A stretch of DNA of 64,000 nt from Candidatus Avedoeria danica (lineage in GTDB: Bacteria > Chloroflexota > Anaerolineae > Epilineales > Epilineaceae), in contig JADJCV010000004.1 in assembly GCA_016703025.1 (NCBI GenBank), positions 496,001 to 560,000 of the forward strand. The letters run 5' to 3'. How positions within the stretch are numbered: the stretch's first letter is position 1; every line of letters starts with the position of its first letter. Positions 49,503 through 62,790 of the stretch are shown here, in pieces. A program made the translations under genes and the position numbers. The notes beneath the pieces are model-generated. The model had not been told where the DNA came from, searched no databases, and was given only the letters and a program-made list of their open reading frames with translations.

Positions 49503-50185
49503 GTCCGCAACGGCGTATTGCGCGTGACCCACAGCACGTTCAGCAACAACAGAGGGACCGGGTTCGCTGACATCTGGGTCCTCGGCGATGGCGCAACGGC
49601 CAACTTCGAGTTGCGCAACTCGATCCTGGCCAATCCGAATGCGCCGGCGAACGGCTACAGCTGCGTGGTGTCGACGAACAACGGCGGAAGCATCTCGCAG
49701 AGCGGCAGCGGCAATCTCATGGAGCAGCCCGGCGTGGCGAACGGTCCGTTCTCGCCCTGCGCCGGCCTGGTACAGACCGGTGACCCGCAGCTTGGCCCGC
49801 TACAGATCACCGCGCCCGGCAACACCCCGACGATGGCCATCGGGGCCGGCAGTCCGGCGTTGGACGCCGCGGATGCCGCCTTTGGCCTGCCGACGGACCA
49901 GCGGGGCGGCACACGTCCGCAAGGCATCGGTTTCGACATCGGCGCGTTCGAGGCGATCGTCGTCGACATCTCGCTGGTGAAGTCGTGCTATGCCCGGCCG
50001 ATCGCCGGCTCGCCGACCCAGGACCCGGACGTCGTCATCGCCGGCCAGCAGTGGATCTGCGACATCGTGGTCAACAACCCGGGGGCCATCCCGTTGGCCG
50101 ACCTCACCGTGACAGACAGCGTGCCGGCCGGCGCGCGGTTCGTCGCCGACACGTCGATCGAAACGCAGATCGGCGGCGCGCCATA
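49503..50185 (+). CDS. Choice-of-anchor fragment of giant protein 2
   Basis: Open frame beginning VRNGVLRVTHSTFSNN and passing through FELRNSILANPN, LGPLQITAPGNTPTMAIGAGSPALDA and DIGAFEAIVVDISLV to the first DUF11 unit (CDIVVNNPGAIPLADLTVTD). It stops at TAG 50202-50204 because of a shift near 50185. Confidence 0.55.
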
Positions 50186-50186
50186 C

Positions 50187-53100
50187 CGGTGTGCACGCCA
50201 CTAGGCGTTAGCGGGCCGGCCACCGTGACGTGCACGGGCATCGACGTCGCGGCGTTTGGCGAGGCGCGCTTCCAGCTGGCGTTCACGATCAGCCCGTCGT
50301 TCGTCGCGACGGCGCCGACGGGCGATCTGCCGATCTCGAACACGGCGTGCGTCGTGGTCGTGAACTTCATCGACCCCGATCTGACGAACAACTGCGACAC
50401 CGAGACGGACCTGGTCAAGGACCTGGCGGACCTGCGGGTGACGAAGTTCGTCGAGTCCACCCACAACCCGGTCCGGGCGGGCGAGATCTTCACCTATACG
50501 ATCTACGTCGACAACCTCGGCCCGTCCGTGGCGCGCAATGTCACGATCACGGACACGTTCCTGTCCAGCAACAGCGTGAGCATCCAATCGTGCGCGTTCT
50601 CGGTCAGCCAGGGCGGCGGCGCGATCACGCAGTTCACGTGCACGACGGGCAACGTGGTGTCGACGCAGTTCGGCTCGGACATCGGGACGTTCTCCACGAA
50701 CCGCCTCGACCCGGTCGGCGTCGTAGGCTCGCCACCGCCCAGCGGCGGGCACCAGGGGCGCCTGCGTGCGTCGTTCCGCCTCGTCGCCCGCACCGACCTC
50801 CAGACGACGAACACCGTCCGCGCGCACGCGCTGACGCCCGATCCGAACACGTCGAACAATCTCGCGACCGTCGAGCTCCGCGCCGAGTCCGTGGCAGACC
50901 TGTCCGTGACGAAGAGCGCCGAAGGCGAGGAGCAGCAGGTCAACCAGCCCGGGCTGATGTTCAACAACGCGATCTTCAACCAGCCCTTCCCGACCGGGCC
51001 GAACTACTTCGTCTCGACGCGCGTGACAGCCGGCCGGCGGATCCACTACCAGGTCACGGTCCGCAACAACGGGCCCTCGGTCGCCGAGAACGTCGTGCTG
51101 TACGACCGGCTGCCAGCGGGCGTGCGGTTCTATCAGGGCAGCCTGATCGTCGAGCGGAGCGTCCCCAACGGCCTCGTGACGGTGCTGCCGACGCCGTGTG
51201 CGACCGGGACGCCGGGCATCGCGCTGGACAAGATGACGTGCGGCCTCGGCAGCCTGCTCGTCGGCCAGTCGATGTTCATCAACTTCCAGGTCGTGACGGA
51301 CGCGAACCTGGCGCCCGGCGCCATCCTCGAGAACGATGCGTGGACGACGTCCGATACGCTGGACATCAGCAACGTCAACAACTACGGCTTCACGCAGAAC
51401 ACGGTGCTGGCCGCCGCCGACATGGGCGTTTCCAAGAGCGCCGTAGGGCAGGTGGTGACCGCGTACAACGCCCCGTTCCACCAGTTCATCGTCACGGACG
51501 TGGCGAACCAGGTGACGGCCGGCAAGGTCCTGCGCTACCAGATCCAGGTCCAGAACAATGGCCCGTCGGACGGCCGGAACGTGACGATCCAGGAGAACCT
51601 GCCGGCTGCGCCGGTGCCGGGGCCCGTGACGTTCCTCAGGGCAGACGGCGCCAGTTGCCGCCCGGACTCGGTGAACCAGCAGCTGCTGTTCTGCGACCTC
51701 GGCGACATGGTGGCCGGGGCGCGCGAGACGTTCGACCTGTACGTCCTCGTCGACCCGTCCGTTCCGACAGGCACGCTCCTGACGAACACGGCTACGGCGC
51801 TGCAGAGCGGGTCAAACGTCGTGCCGCCGGGCGCGTCGCCGGCGATCCCGGGCGTGGACCCGACGCGGCCGATCACGTGGGACCCGTGCGTGGCGTGCGG
51901 CCCGACGGGCAACGCGAACGCGGCCGTGAACCTCACCACGGCGACCGCGGTGGCGGACGTGTCCGTCGAGAAGGTGGACGTGCCGGCGGACGCGGCACTG
52001 GACCGGCCGTTCGAGCCGGACCTGGCGATCGCGGGCAACGAGCACCGCTATCAGATCACGATCGGCAACAACGGGCCGTCGACAGCGGTGAACGTCGGGG
52101 TGAGGGACCTACTGGACTTCAAGCAGCCCGGCATCCTGGGCGAGACATTCGTGCGGTGCGAGCCGATCGACCCGGACGACATCGTAACGTGCAGTCTCAC
52201 CTTGCCGAACACGGTGACGGTGACGCGGCTGCAGGTGGGCAACGAGGCGGTGATCCCGACGGCGGGGACGGGCACGCTCGTGCCGAATCGCCAGTACGGC
52301 TTCTACTTGATCACGCGCGTCGATGCGGGCTACGTGCTCGACGGGACGGACCTGTTGGCGGAGGACACGGCGACGATCTCATCCTCGACGACGGACTTCC
52401 GCTTCCAGAACAACACGGACCGTCATCAGACGTTGATCACGGCCGAAGCGGACTTGTCCCTCACGAAGGCCGATGACGCCGCGGGCTTCCTGACGTGCGA
52501 CCCGGTGGCACCGGGCGGGACGATCACCTACGACCTCGTCGTGACGAACAATGGGCCGGCGGACGCGGCGGACGTATACGTCGTCGACCAGCTTCCCGCG
52601 AACTTTGTCGCCGTCGATCCGGCGCTGGTGAACGTCATCGTCAGCCGCGGCCAGGTCATAGAGGTGCGCGACGACGGCTGGATCACGATCCGCGTCGGGA
52701 ACGACGTGAACAACAGCGGCACGACGGAGCTCGGGCGGGTGAACGCGGGCAGCGCGCCGGTCACGATCCGGATCACGACGACGGTGCGCCTGGACGCGGC
52801 GTGCGGCCAGCAGGCGGCGAACACGGCGCGCGTCGAGACACGGCGGAACGACGCCCCGCGCGGGCTGACCGGCGGGTGGCCGCCCGCCCCGCAGCCGTTC
52901 CCGGGCATCGACGGCGGTCCGCGGACCCCGACGATTGACCCGAACGGGGCGAACAACGCGGCCGTCGCGCTGACGACGATCGAGTGCCCGCGGATCCAGG
53001 TGATCAAGACGGTGTCATTCGACGGGAAGTGCCCGGGCGTGAACATCAGCGCGGGCGTGTTCAACCAGACGGGGCAGCCGATCACGTTCTGCTTCGAGGT

Positions 53101-54285
53101 GACGAACACGGGCACGACGTTCCTGGACGACATCTTCCTGTCCGACGTCCTCGACACGCGGACGATGGAGCCGACAGAAATCTACTCGGACACGATCACG
53201 TCGGGTGCCGATCCGAACACGCCGTTGAAGCCGGGCGAGACCGTGAACCGGAAGGTGACCGTGGATCACGCTCTCCTGAAGTGGGACTGCGGCGAGATCA
53301 CCGACACCGTGACCGTCACCGCCAACCCGGTGAACTCGGGCCGGACGGACCTCCCGTGCCTGGACGACGTGACGGACGACGACACGGCCGTCATCGACGT
53401 CCCGTGCGCCGGCGTGGACTGGCGCCTCCAGCTGCCCGTCCTCGGCGGCCCGACGTGCCCGACACTCGTCCAAGTCCAGAACCTCGGCCGCAAGGACACG
53501 AAGGTCATCCTGGTCGTCTGGGGCGAAGAGAGCTTCTGTCCCCCACAAGCCGCCGGCCCGCTCAAGGTCGAGTGCGGCGGCCTGCTGCGCCCCGGCTCCT
53601 CCTGGACCTTCACCGCCTCACAGCTCCCCTCCGCCGCGCGCAGCGCTGTGCTGTACTCCGTGAATGCCACTGACATCGTGATGAACGTGGACGGCAACGA
53701 GTCGCGCTTCGACCTCGAGGTCTGCGACGCGCTGATGACGCACGTCGTCGGCAACTGGAAGCAGTGGAGCGTGTTCGATCTGGCGTACCGCCGCCAGCGC
53801 GTCTACCGCAGCCCGTTCGACGGCAGCGGCCTGCACCAGATCGTCCTCGACTTCAAGGCGCACCAGGGCGAGCCGATCGCGGCGACCGTCAACCGCTCCT
53901 GCCCGGACGCCGCCGACCCGAACGTGATGTCCAACGCCGTCTACACGGGCATTTCGAGCGATCAGGAAGGCGCGCGCGATCCGGTCAGCGGGGCGCGGAT
54001 GTTCTACGCTCCGCTCGTCTTCGCCGGCAAGGGTGGATTGAGCTCCAAGGTCTGTATCCAGAACTCGGGTGACGAGTGCACCTCGCTCGAGCTCTGGTTC
54101 AAGGGCCAGGACGAGTGCCTGCGCAACACGCTGGCCGACGTCCTCACCCTCAGCCCGGGCGAGACGGTATGCTTCGATCCGGCCACGGTCGTCGGACCGG
54201 ACTGGCTCGGCTCGGCCCACATCCGCTCGACACAGCCGCTCGGCATCGTCGTCGACACGATGGGCCCGAACCACTTTCACGTCCT
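50187..54285 (+). CDS. Main DUF11 and LPL/VQN fragment of giant protein 2
   Basis: The longest open piece of either copy, about 1,366 codons. Holds DUF11 repeats 2-7 (VRAGEIFTYTIYVDNLGPS; TAGRRIHYQVTVRNNGPS; LRYQIQVQNNGPSDG; NEHRYQITIGNNGPS; GTITYDLVVTNNGPA; PITFCFEVTNTGTTF), then module 1 (WRLQLPVLGGPTC, 53420) and module 2 (MFYAPLVFAGKGG, 53999). It leaves the protein frame at 54285 and then runs in a wrong frame to 55300. Confidence 0.6.
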
Positions 54286-54286
54286 A

Positions 54287-55223
54287 CAACGGCGTCGCGG
54301 CCGACGTGTTCGCGCTCGGGTTCAGTGCCGGCAACCAGATCGCCTATCTGCCGCTGACATACTCCGAATACCAGGGCTGGGACACCGCGATTCAGGTCCA
54401 GAACCTCGACCCGACCCTGGCGGCCAAGGTGAAGGTCTACTTCCTCGACCGCGGCGGCGACATCATCACGACGCTGGTGGACTGGGTCTGCCCGCGTGGC
54501 AGCCAGACGTTCTTCCTGCCCGTCATCGCCAACATTCCCGGCTCGTGGGCGGGCAGCGCGCGCGTCGAGAGCGCCGAGTGGATCACGCCGGGCGGTCCGA
54601 ACGTCCTTGCGCCGCGCATCGTGGCCGTGGCGCTCATGGAGCGCTGGAGCGACCCGGCGCGCACGACGCGGCGCGAGGCGATCGCCTACAACGCACAAGG
54701 GGAGTGCCTGCTCTACGACTGGCAGCTCGGCAGCGGCACGGGCGGGACGGCCTCCGGCGCGGGCGTGCTGGCGTTCCCTCTCATCGCCAAGGGCAACCGC
54801 GGCATCGACACCGAACTGGCGATCACGAACCTCGTGCCGAAGCCCGGCTTCACGGACTTCGTGCTGTTCTTCTACGACCAGAACGGCCTGATCGATCAGG
54901 TCTGCCAGAAGGTCACCGAGAAGCAGGTCGACTACATCGATCTCAACCAGTACGGCTTCCTCGACCGCGGCTTCCTCGGCAGCGCCGTCGTCAGCGCCGT
55001 GTTCTGGGAGCACGACGTGTTCGACGCCCGCGGCCAGTTCGTGCGCAACGTCGTCGGCCTGGGAGCGGTGGCGATCGAACGGGTCGGAACGGCCGGCTCG
55101 GCCGGCGCCGACCTGCCGGGCGACGAGTCGAAGGGCTACGAGGCGTTCCCGGTGTTCGATACGTACCAGCCGAACGATCCGCTGCGGTGCCCGGGGGTGC
55201 CGGGGGGGTTCGGGGGGCGGTAA
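54287..55223 (+). CDS. C-terminal fragment of giant protein 2: LPL/VQN modules 3 and 4
   Basis: Begins with TSYNGVAADVFALGFSAGN, then IAYLPLTYSEYQGWDTAIQVQN (split here as IAYLPLTYSEYQG and IQVQN), KVKVYFLDRGGDIIT, VLAFPLIAKGNRG and LAITNLVPKPGFTDF. It ends at GGFGGR, the same last residues as copy 1. Both copies keep this end intact after many upstream breaks. Confidence 0.6.
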
Positions 55224-55270
55224 GGCCGACAGAGGATCGAATGGGCGCAGGGCGGCAACGCCTTCGCCTC

Positions 55271-55300
55271 GTAGGGGCGACGCGAACGCGTCGTCCGTAG
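55271..55300. repeat. GTAGGGGCGACGCG palindrome, family B copy 2
   Basis: GTAGGGGCGACGCGAACGCG followed by TCGTCCGTAG, an imperfect palindrome about 47 nt after the stop of giant gene 2. It corresponds to the element after gene 1, so the element is probably part of the duplicated unit. The rest of 55224-55489 shows nothing further. Confidence 0.6.
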
Positions 55301-55489
55301 GCCAGATCTGGCCCGTCGGAGACGGATCGAAATCGCTAGAATCGGCGGGATCACGGGATCGAAATCGACCCGAGCGCCGACCAATCTGCACACCTAGATC
55401 GAGCACCAGATCCTCCGTGATTCAGACGGGGAGGGATCACGGTGAGGTTCTTAGGACGATCATGACGTGATGCCCAGAGGTCTTCGAAC

Positions 55490-57973
55490 CTACCGCCGCG
55501 ACACCGCCGTGAACGGCAGGAACAAGTCCGCCTTCCGCCAGCACGTCCGCAGGTCCGCCGTGTCCTGCCCGTCGCGCGGGTCCTTGACGGTGACCTTCGC
55601 CTCGAGGCAGCCGACGAAGTTCGTCCGGGACCGGAAGCAGAGCTCGCGCGTGCCTTGGGCGGCAACGAACAGGCTGTCCGAGTCGTACGGCTCGGCGAAC
55701 CAGCGCAAGGAGAGCACGTTGTGGTCCGGATCGTCGGCCTTGTCCGTCAGGTCGTAGCACGCCTGCTGGTTGCGGGCGACGGTCATGCCGCGCAGTTTGT
55801 CGCGCAGGATGCGGGGCGGGATGTTGCCGTCCTCGTTCCGGCTGCGCCACGTGAGCGTGATGCCGGCCGTGGCGCGGGCGCCGCCGGAGTCCTGGACCTC
55901 GAGGTCGGCATTGTCGCTGCCGACGAAGCCCACGTCGGGCTCGAAGTCGATCACCTGGCGGCCGGTCTTGTTCACCTGGGCGTGCAGGCCGTCCGGGTTC
56001 AGGACGAACCACTCGAGGTTCTGCGGCGGGTCCTCCTTGTCCGTGGCCATGCCCGTCAGGTCGACCGTGATCGTCGTGTTCACGGGGGCCACATACTCGC
56101 GGCGCAGCTTGTCGTACTCCACGAACGGCGGCGTGTTGCGGTCGTTCGACCAGTAGAGGGCGATCGCCTGGCGCGCGCTGCAGCCGTCGCGGTCCGTCAC
56201 GACGAGCGTGACGATCAGGCTGTAGCTCTCCTTGATGCCGCCGTTCAAGAGGAACGCCAGGCGCTGTCCGCCGCGGCCGGTGACGGTCACATCCTTGGCC
56301 TTGTCCGGCGGGATCTCCACATCCCAGCTGAGCTTGTCCTGCGGATCCTCGGTGTCCTGGGCGTTGCCGAGCAGGCTGAGCTCGATGATCTGGCCCCACA
56401 GCGCCGGCGCCGGGTCGGGGATGCGCGGCGTGATCTTCGGACAGTCGTTGATGCTGTTCACGATCACCTTGAACGAGAGCTCGGCCTTGACGAGCCCGTC
56501 CGAGACCTCGATCCGCACGCGCGTCGAGCCGAACCACTGCGCGGCCGGCGTGATGCTGATGACGTTCGTCGGCAGGAGCTTGACGCCGGCCAGCGGATCG
56601 CCGGCGTCGAGCATCGTGAAGCGCAGGGCGTCGTCGCCGCAGTCGGCGTCCGAGACGTAGTTCTTGAGGTCGACGATGGCCGTCTGGTCCTCCTCGAGCA
56701 CGACGTCGGGGATCGGCTGGATGACCGGCGGCGTGTTGTAGTTGATCGTGTTCTGATAGAGCGCGCCGATCGCCAGGCAGCCGTCGCCGCCCATCTCCTT
56801 CCAGCCCTCCCACCAGTCCTTCAGCGTGGCCGGGTGCTTCGCGTCGACGACGGCGAAAACCTCCTTGAACGTCGCGTTGCCGACGTCCGTGCCGTCCATC
56901 GTGGCGTCCTTCTCGAACAGGTCCCAGAACGCGCCGGCGATCCGTCCGGGGACGGTGTCGCCGTCCTCCCAGTCCGGCGTGCCGCTGGTGGCCGCATCGA
57001 GGTCCATCGTTCGGAGCGCGGGCGTGCTGAAGCGCGGATCGGCCTTTACGCCGATCGGGATGAAGGCCGCGAGGCCATGCAACAGCGCGCACGCCGGATC
57101 GCTCTTCAAGCGGATGTCGGGTGGCGCGATGTCGAAGCAGCCCTGCCAAGCGGCCGGCGCCTGGTCGCCGAGCAGGCTGTCCAGGAGCGCGTACGCACCG
57201 TAGCGAAGGACGAGGTCGCCGCTCCGGGCATCCTCGTCGCGAAAGTAGAGCGTCTTGCCGGCGCGGTCGAAGCGGGGCCCGTCCTGGCTTGTCGCGGACC
57301 AATAGGCGGTGAGGGTGCCGGGGTCGCGACCGGCGGCATTGCGCAGGAAGAACCATTCGCTGGCGAGGTCGACGAACGTCCACATCGCCTCGATCTCGCG
57401 ATCCTTCTCGGCGATGTACTGTGACGGGAAGCCGACGATACCGTCCGGGACGTTCTTCCGGTTGCCCGAGCGCTCGTTCAGCTCATAGCTCGTCCAGACG
57501 TAGCTGTGCGGTGTGCCGGCCTGCAGGAGCCGAACCTGCTTCCCTTCGGTGTAGATCTTCAGGAAGATGTCCTGCGTCCCCTCGCGCGAAGCCCCGTCCT
57601 GATCGACGTTGGGGACCTCCTTGGACGCGTAGCGCCCTTCTTCGTCGGTGTAGGTCGTCGCCAACAGCTGCGACGTGACCGGGAAGCCCTCGTCCTTGTC
57701 GTAGACCTCGACCTTGACCCCGGCGGCCGGATGGTTCATGTCGCTGGCGCGGTCGGAGTAATAGACGGCGCCGCGAACGATGATCATCCCGGGCTCGGGG
57801 GTCGCTTGGGCGGGGGCTTCGGCCTGCGTCACCGGCACCGCAGCGGGCGGCGCGACGGCATGCGCCGCAGGCACGGAAGCGGAAGACGCAACGGCAAGGA
57901 CGGCGACTAGGCCCGCGACGGCGAGCGCCATGGGCGCGCGCGCTGCGAGGGCCAGCGGTGGCCGCTGGTGCAT
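55490..57973 (-). CDS. Secreted multi-domain Ig/cadherin-like protein ending LFLPF...RR
   Basis: 827 aa from ATG 57973 (GGAGG 8 nt upstream). Signal peptide to about residue 45. An N-terminal transthyretin-like module (GMIIVRGAVYYSDRAS...GVKVEVYDKDEG...TYTDEEGRYAS) occupies about 55-160; a mostly helical region of about 270 residues (MWTFVDLASEWFF, LYFRDEDARSGD, FWDLFEKDATMDGTDV) follows; then four cadherin/Ig-like repeats (PPVIQPIPDVVLEEDQTAIV, CPKITPRIPDPAP, TPPFVEYDKLRREYVAPVNT, PPRILRDKLRGMTV). The end is ADLFLPFTAVSRR. The helical region may contain a metallopeptidase-like fold, but no HExxH is present. Function unknown. Confidence 0.8.
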   Translation of the reverse strand: MHQRPPLALAARAPMALAVAGLVAVLAVASSASVPAAHAVAPPAAVPVTQAEAPAQATPEPGMIIVRGAVYYSDRASDMNHPAAGVKVEVYDKDEGFPVTSQLLATTYTDEEGRYASKEVPNVDQDGASREGTQDIFLKIYTEGKQVRLLQAGTPHSYVWTSYELNERSGNRKNVPDGIVGFPSQYIAEKDREIEAMWTFVDLASEWFFLRNAAGRDPGTLTAYWSATSQDGPRFDRAGKTLYFRDEDARSGDLVLRYGAYALLDSLLGDQAPAAWQGCFDIAPPDIRLKSDPACALLHGLAAFIPIGVKADPRFSTPALRTMDLDAATSGTPDWEDGDTVPGRIAGAFWDLFEKDATMDGTDVGNATFKEVFAVVDAKHPATLKDWWEGWKEMGGDGCLAIGALYQNTINYNTPPVIQPIPDVVLEEDQTAIVDLKNYVSDADCGDDALRFTMLDAGDPLAGVKLLPTNVISITPAAQWFGSTRVRIEVSDGLVKAELSFKVIVNSINDCPKITPRIPDPAPALWGQIIELSLLGNAQDTEDPQDKLSWDVEIPPDKAKDVTVTGRGGQRLAFLLNGGIKESYSLIVTLVVTDRDGCSARQAIALYWSNDRNTPPFVEYDKLRREYVAPVNTTITVDLTGMATDKEDPPQNLEWFVLNPDGLHAQVNKTGRQVIDFEPDVGFVGSDNADLEVQDSGGARATAGITLTWRSRNEDGNIPPRILRDKLRGMTVARNQQACYDLTDKADDPDHNVLSLRWFAEPYDSDSLFVAAQGTRELCFRSRTNFVGCLEAKVTVKDPRDGQDTADLRTCWRKADLFLPFTAVSRR

Positions 57974-58113
57974 GGGGTGTCCCTCCAGGGGTGTGTGGGT
58001 TGTCGAAGGTTCCCTGTCCCCGCGGTGTGCGCTCGGCACACCGCGCCCGTCAGGGAGGACGTTTTCGAGGGGGGAATGGTTACGGTGTGGGAGTCGGCGT
58101 CGTCGGATCGCCT

Positions 58114-58182
58114 AAGGCCCTCACCCCCCGACCCCCTCCCCCAATGCTGGGGGAGGGGGAGGATACTCGAATGCTGGGGGAG
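58114..58182. repeat. Dispersed C/G-rich repeat, family C copy 2, with partial duplication
   Basis: AAGGCCCTCACCCCCCGAC then the 12-bp stem CCCCCTCCCCCA / TGGGGGAGGGGG (58132-58143, 58148-58159). The 3' part AATGCTGGGGGAGG is repeated once more at about 58168-58182. It lies between the MFS gene stop and the Ig-like gene start, both on the minus strand, and may serve as a terminator. Confidence 0.75.
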
Positions 58183-58196
58183 GATGCTTGGCGGCG

Positions 58197-59596
58197 TCAG
58201 GCCCCCAGCGCCGCGACCGCATCGCGCGGCGGCTTGCGCCCCGGCGTCAGCTGGCGGTCGATGAGGAGCAGCGCGGCGGTCACGACGGCGGCGATCACGG
58301 CCAGCCCATAGGCAGCCACATAGCCGTCCGTCGCTCGCACCAGCGCGCCGCCGATGAGCGGCGCGAGGATCAGCGCGGGCGTGGCGAGGCTGTGGCCGAG
58401 GCCGATGTACGCGGGGCGGGTGTGCGCGTCGCCGAACGTGAGGATGTAGACCAACGGGATCATCGTGAGGGCGATGTTCGCCGTGCCGGCGAGGACGAAG
58501 ACGGTGCCCATCCAGGCAAGGGAGGGGGCGATGCCGGCGAGCAGCGCGGCCGCCCCTGCGGCGATCGCCCCGCCGGCCATCACGCGCCGGTGGCCGACGT
58601 TGTCGGCAAGCCAGCCCAGTGCCGGGCTGAGGACGACCTGGACGAGCGCGAACAGCGCGCCGAAGGTGCCGATGTCGGACAGGGTTGCACCGAGGCGCGC
58701 CTGGGCGTCGACGGCGAAGAAGGCGGCGGGCATGAGCGCGAACCAACCGGCGAGGCGGGCGGCGACGAAACGGCGGAAGTGCGGATCGGCTTGCCAGACG
58801 GCGCGGATGGACGGGGGCGGGACGTTCGTGTGCTTGGCAGTTGCTGCAGTGGCTGCAGGGCTGCACCTGCTGCATCAGCTGCATCAGCTGCATCGGCTGC
58901 ATCGTCGACGTCGGATGGGGCAGATGGTGCAGATGCGTCGGATGCGTCGGCCGGGGCTGCCGCAGGGGTTGGGGCAGCGGGCTGTGTCGGCTCGCGCAGG
59001 CGCGACAGAAAACCGTAGGACACGACCATGGCCGCCGTGCCGATGCCGAAGCACGCCGCAAAGCCCATGCGGCCTGGGGAGTGCTCCAGGATCCGCCCGG
59101 CGCCCCAAGCCCCGAGCGCCGCCATCAGCTGCACGGCGCCGACCATGATGCCGATGAACGCGCCGCGACGCCGGGACTCCGTCATCCGTACGAGGAGCGA
59201 CTGCCACGGCGGCGCGGTCAGGCCACCGCCCAGGCCGAACACGAGGAGCAGCGCCAGCACGGCGCCGACGGCGACATGTCGCGGGAGCCACGGCAGTCCG
59301 ACGGCGAGGACGGCGAGTCCGAGGAACGGGAGGCGTTCGACGATCGTCGCGCGGAGCACGGCCGGGTGGAAGCGGTGCAGGCGCGCGACGCGGCGCACGA
59401 GGAAGAGCTGCGGGACGTGCCAGCCGAGCGGATGGAGCCACGGGATGAGGGCGAGGGCGATGACGGACGGCGAGATCGACTTGACGAAGAGGGGCATGAC
59501 GGACACGAACGACGCCAAGCCCATCGCCAGGCCGAAGAAGGCGCCGTTCAGGACGCAGAAGGTGAGGTTGTGGCGTTGGTGGGGGGGCGGGGGCAT
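58197..59596 (-). pseudogene. MFS transporter with a frameshift in the central loop
   Basis: The N-terminal half (59596 to about 58850) begins MPPPPHQRHNLTFCVLNGAFFG and has six membrane helices with the MFS-type loop MTESRRRGAFIGIMVGAVQL. The C-terminal half (to 58197) is in another frame: KHTNVPPPSIRAVWQADPHFRRFVAARLAGWF, then helices with LSPALGWLADNVGHRRVMAGG. The shift lies near 58840, just past a linker of ADAA repeats. Joining the two gives about 465 aa and 12 helices. Substrate unknown. Two independent products are unlikely because the second half lacks its own start signals. Confidence 0.75.
58870..58905. repeat. Four 9-bp tandem repeats in the MFS central loop
   Basis: CTGCATCAG units (two exact, two with a changed end) encode Ala-Asp-Ala in the loop between helices 6 and 7. 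The period is a multiple of three, so copy-number change alone would not shift the frame. Confidence 0.75.
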
Positions 59597-59748
59597 GGCG
59601 GGGCCTCGATCGAAGGATGTTGCGGTATCGTGGCCGGCCGACACCGTCCCACTTGGCTCGAAACGCGGGCGAGGGTTGACCGCCAGTCCGGCAACTCGCC
59701 CGTTCGGGTCTGGTCCACTGCCGGGCGTCACGCCTCAACCCCCCGACC

Positions 59749-62775
<3,027 letters not shown>

Positions 62776-62790
62776 TCGCCCCTCCGGAAC

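Larger units (their letters stand above)
48079..55223 (+). pseudogene. Giant surface protein, copy 2, tandem paralogue with about four frameshifts
   Basis: Same architecture and almost the same length as copy 1 (7,145 against 7,139 nt). ATG 48079 (MTLLMIPSRATTLRQRALAP) starts a signal peptide; AGATGG-type sequence precedes. Then CSLQEAIFSANRD, Gly-rich block, anchor segment (GAGSPALDAADAAF, DQRGGTRPQG, DIGAFEAI), seven DUF11 repeats and four LPL/VQN modules from 53420. Frame changes lie near 48290, between 49430 and 49500, near 50185 and at 54285. The last is an extra T in CACTTTCACGTCC, which should read HFTSYNGV. The paralogues share long near-identical stretches in the C-terminal half. Confidence 0.8.

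Noticed and set aside
50230..55300. Reading the long open frame through to 55300 as the natural end of giant protein 2
   Set aside because: After 54285 this frame gives Arg-rich sequence, while the other frame gives the conserved HFTSYNGV...LPL/VQN end that matches copy 1.
58870..58905. Phase variation of the MFS gene by the 9-bp repeat
   Set aside because: The unit is a multiple of three, so gain or loss of copies cannot cause the frame change seen nearby.
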